From: Acinetobacter sp. | Lineage (GTDB): Bacteria; Pseudomonadota; Gammaproteobacteria; Pseudomonadales; Moraxellaceae | NCBI GenBank assembly: GCA_030523805.1 | Contig: JAUNHS010000074.1 | Coordinates: forward strand, 2,611-9,095 | Direction of reading: 5' to 3' | Length of the DNA stretch: 6,485 nucleotides | Shown here: in pieces, positions 1-5,957 of the stretch | Layout of the letters: the number at the start of each line of letters is the position of its first letter | Position numbering within the stretch: position 1 is the stretch's first letter | Made by a program: the position numbers and the translations under genes | Notes under the pieces: model-generated | Told to the model about the DNA's origin: nothing | What the model saw: the letters and a program-made list of their open reading frames with translations, nothing else | Databases searched by the model: none

Positions 1-34
1 AAAAATGGCAATGTACGATGACATTGCCATTTTT
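1..34 (-). terminator. Intrinsic terminator downstream of rpsA
   Basis: A perfect 14-bp inverted repeat (arms 1-14 and 21-34, loop ACGATG at 15-20) has A5 at one outer end and T5 at the other, so it can act in either direction. It starts 27 nt beyond the rpsA stop codon, and leftward transcription would read a GC-containing stem followed by a U tract. It is the natural end of the six-gene minus-strand run. Any gene further left is outside the window, so whether the terminator also serves a convergent gene cannot be judged. Confidence 0.9.
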
Positions 35-61
35 ATCCGAAGATTAATTACAACTAAACGA

Positions 62-1741
62 TTAGTTCGTTTGTTGTTGTGCTTTAATCAAGTCACCAAT
101 TGTCTTAGGACCATTTGCTTGGTTAGCACTTTGAGCTTGAGCTTTCGCTACAGCTTCTTTCTCTTCAGCTTCGTCTTTCGCTTTGATAGACAAGTTGATT
201 GTGCGAGATTTACGATCTACGTTGATAATCTTCGCTTCAACTTCTTGACCAACTTCTAAGAATTTAGTTGCGTCTTCAACACGATCACGGTTGATTTCAG
301 ATGCTTTTAATTGTGCTTCAACTTCATCAGCTAATTTCACAGTTGCACCTTTCGCATCTACAGCAGTTACAGTACCTTTTACTAAAGCACCACGTTCGTT
401 AGATGCTAAGAAATCATTGAATGGATCGCTATTTAATTGCTTGATACCTAAAGAAATACGGTTTGCTTCAGCATCTACAGAAAGAATAACCGCTTCTAAA
501 GTATCGCCTTTCTTATAACGACGGATAGCTTCTTCGCCTTGCTCATTCCAAGAAATGTCAGACAAGTGAACTAAACCATCAATACCGCCTTCTAAACCGA
601 TAAAGATACCGAAGTCAGTGATTGATTTGATTGTACCAGAAACTTTTTGACCTTTGTCGTGAGTTTTCGCAAACTCTTCCCAAGGGTTCGCACGAGTTTG
701 TTTGATACCCAAAGAAATACGACGACGTTCTTCATCTACTTCTAATACCATTACATCAACTTCATCGCCAATTTGAACAACTTTAGATGGGTGAATGTTT
801 TTGTTGGTATGATCCATTTCTGAAACGTGTACTAAACCTTCAACGCCTTCAGCGATTTCAGCAAAGCAGCCGTAGTCAGTTAAGTTCGTTACACGAGCTT
901 TAACAATAGAACCTTTTGGATAACGGCTCATGATTGCTAACCAAGGATCTTCGCCTAATTGTTTAAGACCTAAAGATACACGGTTACGATCACGATCAAA
1001 CTTCAATACTTTAACAGTAACTTCTTGACCTACTTCAACCACTTCAGATGGGTGCTTGATGCGTTTCCAAGCCATATCAGTGATATGTAAAAGACCATCA
1101 ATACCGCCTAAATCAACGAACGCACCGTATTCAGTTAAGTTCTTGATTGTACCAGTAACGGTTTGATCTTCTTCAAGTTGAGATAATAAAGCTTCACGGT
1201 CAGCAGAAGATTCTTGCTCCATTACTGCACGACGAGATACAACCACGTTGTTACGTTTAGCATCTAATTTGATTACTTTAAACTCTAACTCTTTACCTTC
1301 TAAGTGAGTTGTATCACGGATAGGACGAGTATCTACTAAAGAACCTGGTAAGAATGCACGTACTGGACCGATGTCCACAGTGAAACCACCTTTAACTTTA
1401 CCAGAGATAAGACCTGTAACAATCTCACCGTCTTCAAAGATTTTTTCTAATTTCGTCCAAGTCTCAGCACGTTTTGCTTTTTCACGTGATAAGATGGTTT
1501 GCCCCATACCATTGTCAAGTTGTTCAACTACAACATCAACTTGGTCGCCTACAGCAACTTCTAATTCACGTTGTTCGTTTAAAAATTCTGCACGATCAAC
1601 GATACCTTCAGACTTAAGACCTGTATCAACAGTTACTTTTTCGTCATCAATACGAACAACTGTACCTGTAATTACGGCACCTTTGTCAATGTTAAGGTTT
1701 AATTCACTTTGTTCAAAGAGGGATGCAAAAGATTCGGTCAT
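62..1741 (-). CDS. rpsA: 30S ribosomal protein S1
   Basis: Ribosomal protein S1 binds the 30S subunit and unwinds and docks mRNA during translation initiation. The predicted protein has 559 residues, against 557 in E. coli. Six S1 OB-fold repeats are visible at about residues 21-87, 106-172, 193-261, 278-348, 365-435 and 452-521. Repeats 3 to 5 carry the conserved pattern YGxF or FGxF, then DGL or EGL with H(V/I/L)(S/T), and each closes with R(V/I)SLG(I/L)KQ. Repeats 1 and 2, the ribosome-binding pair, are more divergent, as is usual. A charged and Q/N-rich tail follows, ending in [11 protein letters not shown]. An in-frame ATG lies 14 codons upstream, but the added residues (MPDPRLPCF...) are not S1-like and would be encoded within a leader hairpin, so I start at [11 protein letters not shown]. 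The ribosome-binding site is weak (GGAA ending 6 nt before ATG), which recalls E. coli rpsA, where no strong Shine-Dalgarno is used and S1 represses its own translation. It lies downstream of cmk, the same order as E. coli cmk-rpsA. Confidence 0.98.
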   Translation of the reverse strand: MTESFASLFEQSELNLNIDKGAVITGTVVRIDDEKVTVDTGLKSEGIVDRAEFLNEQRELEVAVGDQVDVVVEQLDNGMGQTILSREKAKRAETWTKLEKIFEDGEIVTGLISGKVKGGFTVDIGPVRAFLPGSLVDTRPIRDTTHLEGKELEFKVIKLDAKRNNVVVSRRAVMEQESSADREALLSQLEEDQTVTGTIKNLTEYGAFVDLGGIDGLLHITDMAWKRIKHPSEVVEVGQEVTVKVLKFDRDRNRVSLGLKQLGEDPWLAIMSRYPKGSIVKARVTNLTDYGCFAEIAEGVEGLVHVSEMDHTNKNIHPSKVVQIGDEVDVMVLEVDEERRRISLGIKQTRANPWEEFAKTHDKGQKVSGTIKSITDFGIFIGLEGGIDGLVHLSDISWNEQGEEAIRRYKKGDTLEAVILSVDAEANRISLGIKQLNSDPFNDFLASNERGALVKGTVTAVDAKGATVKLADEVEAQLKASEINRDRVEDATKFLEVGQEVEAKIINVDRKSRTINLSIKAKDEAEEKEAVAKAQAQSANQANGPKTIGDLIKAQQQTN

Positions 1742-1765
1742 GTGATTTCCGATTATAAAACAAGG

Positions 1766-1788
1766 CAATCTTGGATCAGGCAAGATTG
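1766..1788 (-). promoter_or_regulatory. Hairpin in the rpsA 5' leader
   Basis: In the rpsA mRNA a perfect 8-bp stem (CAATCTTG pairing with CAAGATTG) encloses a 7-nt loop CCUGAUC. Its 3' edge lies 24 nt before the chosen ATG. There is no U run after it, so it is not a terminator. In E. coli the rpsA initiation region is built of hairpins separated by AU-rich single strands and is the target of S1 autoregulation. This hairpin followed by an AU-rich stretch (UUGUUUUAUAAU) looks similar in layout. The pairing is seen directly, but its regulatory role is inferred. Confidence 0.5.
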
Positions 1789-1847
1789 ATTTAAGTTAAG
1801 TTGCGATTTTATTCATAGTCTGACCGAATAAAAGGCAACAGAAAAAT

Positions 1848-2543
1848 CTAAGATTGCTCAATACGTTGAGTGATATATGCTGTCATTAAAGCAAATACAT
1901 CATCAATATTTAACTGTGAACTATCAATGATATATGCGTCATCAGCAGGTTTGAGTGGAGCGACACTACGTGCCATATCTCGTTCATCACGGGCTTGTAT
2001 TTGAGCCAAAATTTCGTCTATGCTAGCACTTTTTCCCATTTGTTGCAACTGTTTTACACGACGCTCGGCTCTCGCTTGGGCAGATGCAGTCAGATATAAC
2101 TTAGCGATTGCATTTGGAAAAACCACTGTTCCCATATCTCGCCCATCAGCGACCAATCCTGCACCTTGTGCAAAGGCTTGCTGGCGTGCTAAAAGGGCTT
2201 GGCGTAAACTCGGAATACTGGCAACTTGTGAAGCATATCCCCCAACTTCTTCCGTGCGGATTTGCTGTGTTACCAATTCACCATCTAAATAGGTTTCAAT
2301 CGTGCCATGAATGCTTTTAAAATCAATATTTAAATGCTGTGCAATGTGTTCACATTGTGCCAAATTTTCATCATTGACAGGCAGTAATTGACGTTGATGT
2401 AAAGCCAAACCTAATAAGCGATACATTGCCCCAGAATCTAATAATTGATAGCCATAATGTTCAGCCAAGCGTTGAGCAAGCGTGCCTTTGCCTGAGCCAC
2501 TTGGGCCATCTATGGTAATAATGATTGGAGAAGTTGTGGTCAT
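1848..2543 (-). CDS. cmk: Cytidylate kinase
   Basis: Cmk transfers phosphate from ATP to CMP or dCMP, recycling pyrimidine nucleotides in the cytoplasm. The 231-residue product (E. coli has 227) opens with a Walker A loop GPSGSGKG at residues 13-20. The NMP-binding motif LLDSGAMYR spans 34-42. The signature [11 protein letters not shown] starts at 133, where R135 and D136 contact CMP in the family. The arginine-rich lid is [19 protein letters not shown], from residue 185. An in-frame ATG 24 nt further upstream would add eight unconserved residues and has no ribosome-binding site. The chosen ATG at 2543 has AGGA 6 nt before it. The RNA just upstream can form a small GCCGUG/CAUGGC hairpin (2563-2578) covering the rejected ATG. 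The gene starts 36 nt after tadA stops and is followed by rpsA 106 nt later, a widely conserved pairing in gammaproteobacteria. Confidence 0.97.
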   Translation of the reverse strand: MTTTSPIIITIDGPSGSGKGTLAQRLAEHYGYQLLDSGAMYRLLGLALHQRQLLPVNDENLAQCEHIAQHLNIDFKSIHGTIETYLDGELVTQQIRTEEVGGYASQVASIPSLRQALLARQQAFAQGAGLVADGRDMGTVVFPNAIAKLYLTASAQARAERRVKQLQQMGKSASIDEILAQIQARDERDMARSVAPLKPADDAYIIDSSQLNIDDVFALMTAYITQRIEQS

Positions 2544-2549
2544 GATTTT

Positions 2550-2554
2550 TCCTA
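2550..2554 (-). promoter_or_regulatory. Ribosome-binding site deciding the cmk start
   Basis: TAGGA on the minus strand contains an AGGA Shine-Dalgarno core with a 6-nt spacer to the ATG at 2543. The upstream alternative ATG at 2567 is preceded by CCGTGCATTC, which has no such match. This site is the main reason for choosing the shorter cmk reading frame. Confidence 0.7.
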
Positions 2555-2579
2555 TGGATATTGCCATGAATGCACGGCA

Positions 2580-3074
2580 TTAAGGTAAATTTGCGACTTT
2601 ATTTTGACGGTGCAAGGCTCTGCGTTCACGAAAAAATTGGCTCAGTACCGCTGAGCATTCAGCTTGCATACAGCCATGTTCAAATTGAAAACGATGATTA
2701 TAATAGGCATCATCGTTTAATAATTGTCTTGCACTGACCAATGCCCCTGCTTTAGGTTCAGTGGTGGCAAATACAACACGTTGCACTCGGGCGTGAATTA
2801 ATGCACCTACGCACATGGTACATGGCTCTAATGTAACATATAAAGTGCTATCTTCAGGTAAGCGGTAATTGTTTAAATGCTGACAGGCTTGGCGTAATGC
2901 GACAATTTCTGCATGAGCCGTGGGGTCGCATTGTGAAATTGGTGCATTAAAGCCTTGCCCAATGATGCGATTTTCACTCACTAATATTGCACCAACAGGC
3001 ACTTCGCCCAACTGTGCAGCCTGTTGAGCGAGTTGTAATGCCTGTTGCATCCAAAATTGATCGTGTTGTTGCAC
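2580..3074 (-). CDS. tadA: tRNA-specific adenosine deaminase
   Basis: TadA deaminates A34 to inosine in the anticodon of tRNA-Arg(ACG), so that one tRNA reads CGU, CGC and CGA. It is normally essential. The 164-residue protein has the zinc-dependent cytidine/deoxycytidylate deaminase motifs: HAE at 54-56 (H54 zinc ligand, E56 proton shuttle) and PCTMC at 84-88 (C85 and C88 zinc ligands). It also shows the family patterns GEVPVGAILV, DPTAHAEI, NNYRL and LYVTLEPC. I place the start at a GTG, because this gives an N-terminus HDQFWMQQAL matching HEYWMRHAL of E. coli TadA. The internal ATG at 3050 would cut into the first helix. The GTG follows the TAA stop of the upstream crotonase gene with no gap. 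Its own ribosome-binding site is poor, so translation probably depends on ribosomes finishing the upstream gene. Length and motifs look intact. Confidence 0.96.
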   Translation of the reverse strand: MQQHDQFWMQQALQLAQQAAQLGEVPVGAILVSENRIIGQGFNAPISQCDPTAHAEIVALRQACQHLNNYRLPEDSTLYVTLEPCTMCVGALIHARVQRVVFATTEPKAGALVSARQLLNDDAYYNHRFQFEHGCMQAECSAVLSQFFRERRALHRQNKVANLP

Positions 3075-4199
3075 TTAATCAATCACACCGTATTGACGTA
3101 AAAGTTGATTCCAACTTTCATTGCTTGTAATTGGTGGTTGATGTCCAAGCAATGCTTTTAGGCTTAAATCTTCGCTAGAGTATTGCCATTTTGGCGATAA
3201 ATCTTTATCAATTAATCTTGCACGCACGCCTTCTACAAAATCAGGCTGACGCATACACCATGCAGAAATTTGGCATTCTAAATCAAATACTTCTGTCCAT
3301 GAGTGAACATTTTTACCCCATTGCCATAACAACCATGTTAAAGCTGCAGAGCTAGGCGAACCTTTTTGTAAGTTCTCAGCGGCTTGGCGTAACCAATCAC
3401 TTGGTGCATCAATCAAGCTAATAATGGCTTGATAATCTTGAGCAAAATCTATACCACGAGCAACGCTATGAATCACATCAAGTGAATTTTGCAATGGTCC
3501 AGTCGGCACAGGACGGTGCATACTGTTTAAAGTATCATCTAAAGCACGGAAATCGCCTGCTGGATAATGATCCCAATCAATATTTAATACTTTGTTTAGC
3601 ACGTCATCACGCTGACCACTACGGCAAATGTGTGTTGCCCAGCCAATGCTATAGCCACCTGCTGATGTCATGATTGAACCTGTTAAACCAGTGAATAAAC
3701 CAATCGCACCACGGTCAGCTAAAAAGCGACTTGCACCTACATCAGGATACAAACCAATAGCAATTTCAGGCATTGCCAAGCGAGAATCAGGCGTAACAAC
3801 ACGGAATGGTGCTGCCATGAATAAACCTAATCCCCCACCCATGACATAGCCTTCGCTCCATACAACGATCGGCTTTGCATAATTGTGCAATAATAAATCT
3901 AAAGCATATTCACGCTCAAAAAAGTGTGCGGCTTGGGCATCTTCGCCATCTAAAATCAGCTGACGTAATTTGCGTACATCACCACCTGCACAAAAAGCCT
4001 TATTGGTCGTAGAATCTAACCAAATGGCTTTTACAGTATCATCATGATGAAAATCTTGAAACACTTGCAATAAAGCATTCACCAAATTTTCATCTAAAGC
4101 GTGCAATGATTTAGGACGATTTAAACGAACAATTCGCCAACCATTTTGTGCCACTTCTACAATTAAATCTGCGTGATAGTCTAAAGTCTGTCTTGTCAT
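3075..4199 (-). CDS. 3-hydroxyisobutyryl-CoA hydrolase-like crotonase
   Basis: This is a crotonase-superfamily protein of the ECH_2/HIBCH type, which hydrolyses 3-hydroxyisobutyryl-CoA in valine breakdown. It has 374 residues from the chosen start, longer than a plain enoyl-CoA hydratase (about 260) and right for the hydrolase group. Oxyanion-hole segments are FCAGGD at 69-74 and MGGGLGLF at 120-127. The pattern MPEIAIGLYPDVG at 143-155 supplies E145 and D153, matching the catalytic Glu and Asp described for human HIBCH. The C-terminal hallmark DFVEGVRARLIDKDLSPKW starts at residue 320. The chosen ATG at 4199 overlaps the ung stop as ATGA and has GGAA just upstream. An ATG at 4214 would add five residues and lacks a ribosome-binding site. 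There are no other valine-pathway genes nearby, so the real substrate is uncertain. Many bacterial members are labelled only enoyl-CoA hydratase/isomerase family. Confidence 0.88.
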   Translation of the reverse strand: MTRQTLDYHADLIVEVAQNGWRIVRLNRPKSLHALDENLVNALLQVFQDFHHDDTVKAIWLDSTTNKAFCAGGDVRKLRQLILDGEDAQAAHFFEREYALDLLLHNYAKPIVVWSEGYVMGGGLGLFMAAPFRVVTPDSRLAMPEIAIGLYPDVGASRFLADRGAIGLFTGLTGSIMTSAGGYSIGWATHICRSGQRDDVLNKVLNIDWDHYPAGDFRALDDTLNSMHRPVPTGPLQNSLDVIHSVARGIDFAQDYQAIISLIDAPSDWLRQAAENLQKGSPSSAALTWLLWQWGKNVHSWTEVFDLECQISAWCMRQPDFVEGVRARLIDKDLSPKWQYSSEDLSLKALLGHQPPITSNESWNQLLRQYGVID

Positions 4200-4924
4200 G
4201 CTTCCAACTGCCATTCTATAGGGATAATCCCATGTTGCGTTAAATAATGATTTGCCTTAGAAAATACTCGGCAACCAAAAAAGCCCCCACGATTTGCCGA
4301 CATTGGCGACGGATGTGCGGCTTTTAATACCAAATGACGCTGTGTATCAATGCGTTGTCCCTTACGCTGAGCATAAGCTCCCCATAAGATGAATACAAGA
4401 TGTTCTCGTTGTTCATTTAACACATCAATAATCGCATCGGTAAAAATTTCCCAACCTTGTTGCTGGTGCGATGCAGGACGAGCTTGCTCAACAGTCAATA
4501 CACTGTTTAATAGCAATACGCCTTGCTCTGCCCAAGCGGTTAAATCTCCATGTTGTACAGGGGCAATGCCTAAATCATTATGCAATTCGTGATAAATATT
4601 GCGTAATGATGGTGGCAAAGTGATACCACGCTGTACAGAAAAACTTAAACCATTGGCTTGACCAACACCATGATAAGGATCTTGCCCTAAAATCACCACT
4701 TTTACTTGCTGTAAAGGCGTTGTATTTAAGGCTTTAAAAATTGCTTGTTTAGGTGGGAAAATTGTTTTTCCTGCATGGTATTCATGCTGTAAAAATTGTC
4801 GCAAATGATCCATAGATGGACTTAATAACGCATCTACTAACGCATTTTTCCAATCATCATTAATCTGTACTCGTGCCAATTTTTGCTGTTGTTCTGATGA
4901 AAGTACAGGATTTACCATTTGCAT
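4196..4924 (-). CDS. ung: Uracil-DNA glycosylase, family 1
   Basis: Ung cuts uracil from DNA to start base-excision repair after cytosine deamination or dUTP incorporation. The 242-residue protein shows the family-1 signatures. GQDPYHG at 80-86 includes the water-activating D82 and pocket tyrosine Y84. LSF at 93-95 includes F95, which stacks on uracil. LLLN at 137-140 includes N140, which reads the base. HPSPMSANRGGFFGC, from residue 204, includes catalytic H204 and the minor-groove intercalation loop. Compared with E. coli (HRGFFGC) the loop has one extra glycine. The ATG at 4924 has GGGGA 4 nt upstream. An ATG two codons later is an equally possible start with a 10-nt spacer. The gene follows the QueD-like gene by 26 nt and overlaps the hydrolase gene by 4 nt. 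Confidence 0.97.
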   Translation of the reverse strand: MQMVNPVLSSEQQQKLARVQINDDWKNALVDALLSPSMDHLRQFLQHEYHAGKTIFPPKQAIFKALNTTPLQQVKVVILGQDPYHGVGQANGLSFSVQRGITLPPSLRNIYHELHNDLGIAPVQHGDLTAWAEQGVLLLNSVLTVEQARPASHQQQGWEIFTDAIIDVLNEQREHLVFILWGAYAQRKGQRIDTQRHLVLKAAHPSPMSANRGGFFGCRVFSKANHYLTQHGIIPIEWQLEA

Positions 4925-4950
4925 AAAGTCCCCACCCTTATTCCAATAAA

Positions 4951-5547
4951 TTACTCAATCACTTGTAACTGTACCACAGGATTGGCAAAATATTCACCAC
5001 GCTTCAATTTTTCATACATTTCAGGGTCTTGCCATTCGGCTTGCACTTGCTCTGAAAAGATGATGTCTTGTAATTGCAAACGTCCCATTTGCTCATTTTC
5101 AATATCTTCTAAAAAGCATTGAGCATAGCCTGTGTCTGTTTCATGTACAATCACCGAATGTACTTGCACATCGCCTTCATTATTTTGCATGATGGTGTGC
5201 TTGAGCATTTGCTGTGCCAAAAAGAAAAATACACGAGAAAATTGCTCTGCCGATGGTGATACAGGCAATGCAACCCATCTTGCACTAAACTGCTTGCACA
5301 TGGCGATATAATCGGCATCATCTTTTTGCCAAAAGCAAATGGCATGGTCAAAGCTATCAATCAAATCTTTTAATTTGCCTTTTAATAAGCCAAAGTCATA
5401 TACCATATGCCCATTATCCAAGCGAGATGCTTGTAGGATTAACTCTACTTTATAGCTATGACCGTGTATAGAGCGTTTGCAACGATCTGAACTACAATTA
5501 CGCACGACATGAGCATTTTCAAATTTGAATAATTTACGAATTAGCAT
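4951..5547 (-). CDS. queD: 6-carboxytetrahydropterin synthase (QueD/PTPS family)
   Basis: COG0720 proteins act on dihydroneopterin triphosphate. QueD makes 6-carboxytetrahydropterin for 7-deazaguanine (queuosine) synthesis. Zinc ligands are visible as H13 (ENAHVV) and H28/H30 (IHGHS). The candidate catalytic cysteine is C23. D51-F52 (YDFGLLK), DH at 67-68 (FDHAI), PSAEQ at 98-102 and the pterin-anchoring E136 (VHETDTGYA) follow the family order. Two features are atypical. The cysteine-to-HGH spacing is C-x4-HGH, where E. coli QueD has C-x3-HGH and mammalian PTPS has C-x5-HGH. The protein has 198 residues against about 120 for E. coli QueD, because of an insert around residues 73-97 and a tail after about 145. 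The fold assignment is firm, but true QueD activity is probable rather than proven. The ATG at 5547 has no clear ribosome-binding site. It is the first gene of the leftward run and is divergent from tRNA-Asn. Confidence 0.85.
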   Translation of the reverse strand: MLIRKLFKFENAHVVRNCSSDRCKRSIHGHSYKVELILQASRLDNGHMVYDFGLLKGKLKDLIDSFDHAICFWQKDDADYIAMCKQFSARWVALPVSPSAEQFSRVFFFLAQQMLKHTIMQNNEGDVQVHSVIVHETDTGYAQCFLEDIENEQMGRLQLQDIIFSEQVQAEWQDPEMYEKLKRGEYFANPVVQLQVIE

Positions 5548-5584
5548 AGAATAAACTTTTTCAATCGCATATGACCTTTTCTGT

Positions 5585-5590
5585 AGTATA
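5585..5590 (-). promoter_or_regulatory. Possible -10 element of the leftward operon
   Basis: TATACT on the minus strand matches the sigma-70 -10 consensus at five of six positions and lies 37 nt before the queD ATG, which would give a leader of about 30 nt. No good -35 box is seen at 16-18 nt upstream (AGCGAC or GCGACT), so the promoter is weak, activator-dependent or misplaced. No preQ1-type riboswitch pattern was recognised between here and the start codon. Confidence 0.35.
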
Positions 5591-5704
5591 AAACATTTTT
5601 GGCAAAAGTCGCTGTATTTTTTGCTATTAATCGCACACTTTTTCCCACTTTTTTGTTAAATTGCTTGCAAAATAGTCAAATGATGATTTTAATCTAAAAA
5701 ATAC

Positions 5705-5733
5705 TTGCCAATATAAAAATAAGTCCATATAAT
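5705..5733 (+). promoter_or_regulatory. Sigma-70 promoter of tRNA-Asn
   Basis: The -35 box TTGCCA (5705-5710) and a perfect -10 box TATAAT (5728-5733) are separated by exactly 17 nt. The -10 box is followed by GCAACGC, a GC-rich discriminator typical of stable-RNA promoters under stringent (ppGpp/DksA) control. Initiation near 5740 would leave only about five bases before the mature tRNA. The stretch between this promoter and the queD start (5548-5704) is AT-rich, holds no convincing open reading frame, and otherwise contains only the candidate minus-strand -10 element. Confidence 0.88.
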
Positions 5734-5744
5734 GCAACGCATAT

Positions 5745-5820
5745 TCTCCCATAGCTCAGTCGGTAGAGCGACGGACTGTTAATCCGCAGGTCCCTGGTTC
5801 GAGCCCAGGTGGGAGAGCCA
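5745..5820 (+). tRNA. tRNA-Asn (anticodon GUU)
   Basis: This is a complete 76-nt cloverleaf with CCA encoded in the gene. The acceptor stem TCTCCCA/TGGGAGA pairs perfectly (5745-5751 with 5810-5816), with discriminator G at 5817. The D stem is GCTC/GAGC, the anticodon loop is CTGTTAA with GTT at 5778-5780, and the T arm is CCTGG-TTCGAGC-CCAGG. The top pair of the anticodon stem (positions 27-43) is A-C, leaving four Watson-Crick pairs below it. GUU-anticodon tRNA-Asn is one of the four tRNA species that receive queuosine at position 34. The gene stands alone, with its own promoter and terminator. Confidence 0.98.
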
Positions 5821-5826
5821 AATATC

Positions 5827-5859
5827 AAAAATCCACACCAAAGCGTGTGGATTTTTTTT
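5827..5859 (+). terminator. Intrinsic terminator of tRNA-Asn
   Basis: A 12-bp perfect stem (5827-5838 with 5845-5856, core ATCCACAC/GTGTGGAT) with loop CAAAGC runs directly into eight T residues (5852-5859). It begins 7 nt after the encoded CCA. The shape and U tract are those of a strong rho-independent terminator on the plus strand. Confidence 0.93.
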
Positions 5860-5871
5860 GCCCTATTTTAT

Positions 5872-5885
5872 GCTCAATATTGAGC
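5872..5885. repeat. 14-bp perfect palindrome between two terminators
   Basis: GCTCAATATTGAGC reads identically on both strands with no spacer. It sits between the tRNA terminator and the ftsH terminator. There is no U tract beside it and no gene start within reach, so neither a terminator nor an operator role is obvious. The 8-mer TGCTCAAT that includes its left half recurs at 5938-5945, inside the ftsH terminator. Confidence 0.6.
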
Positions 5886-5922
5886 GATTCTGGTAAAACG
5901 ATTTCACAATAAAATTCATAAT

Positions 5923-5954
5923 AAAAAACCGATTGATTGCTCAATCGGTTTTTT
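5923..5954 (-). terminator. Intrinsic terminator of ftsH
   Basis: A perfect 14-bp inverted repeat (5923-5936 with 5941-5954, core CCGATTGA/TCAATCGG) with a 4-nt loop has A6 and T6 at its outer ends, so it can stop transcription from either side. On the minus strand it begins three bases after the ftsH stop codon. It would also catch plus-strand read-through from the tRNA. Confidence 0.92.
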
Positions 5955-5957
5955 GCA

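Noticed and set aside
436..990. DNA-level direct repeats (copies of the region encoding RISLGIKQ) as a mobile or recombination repeat
   Set aside because: They are explained by the homologous S1 domains 3 to 5 of ribosomal protein S1.
1371..1745. A 124-codon plus-strand frame opposite rpsA
   Set aside because: It lies antisense to the conserved S1 coding sequence, is rich in Ser/Thr/Pro as such shadows are, and shows no domain or ribosome-binding site.
1752..1757. A perfect TATAAT on the minus strand, 10 nt before the rpsA ATG, as a -10 promoter box
   Set aside because: No -35 box lies at 16-18 nt (CTGATC, CCTGAT or GCCTGA), and a start from it would leave a leader of only a few bases, which is implausible for rpsA. 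It is more likely an AU-rich single-stranded part of the leader.
1812..1838. A TTGCCT ... TATGAA pair on the minus strand as an rpsA promoter
   Set aside because: The spacer is 15 nt and both boxes are imperfect. rpsA may well have promoters in or after cmk, but this one cannot be supported.
5548..5704. A preQ1 riboswitch upstream of the QueD-like gene
   Set aside because: The AT-rich leader shows no class I stem-loop with an A-rich tail and no larger conserved fold that I can recognise. A covariance-model search would settle it.
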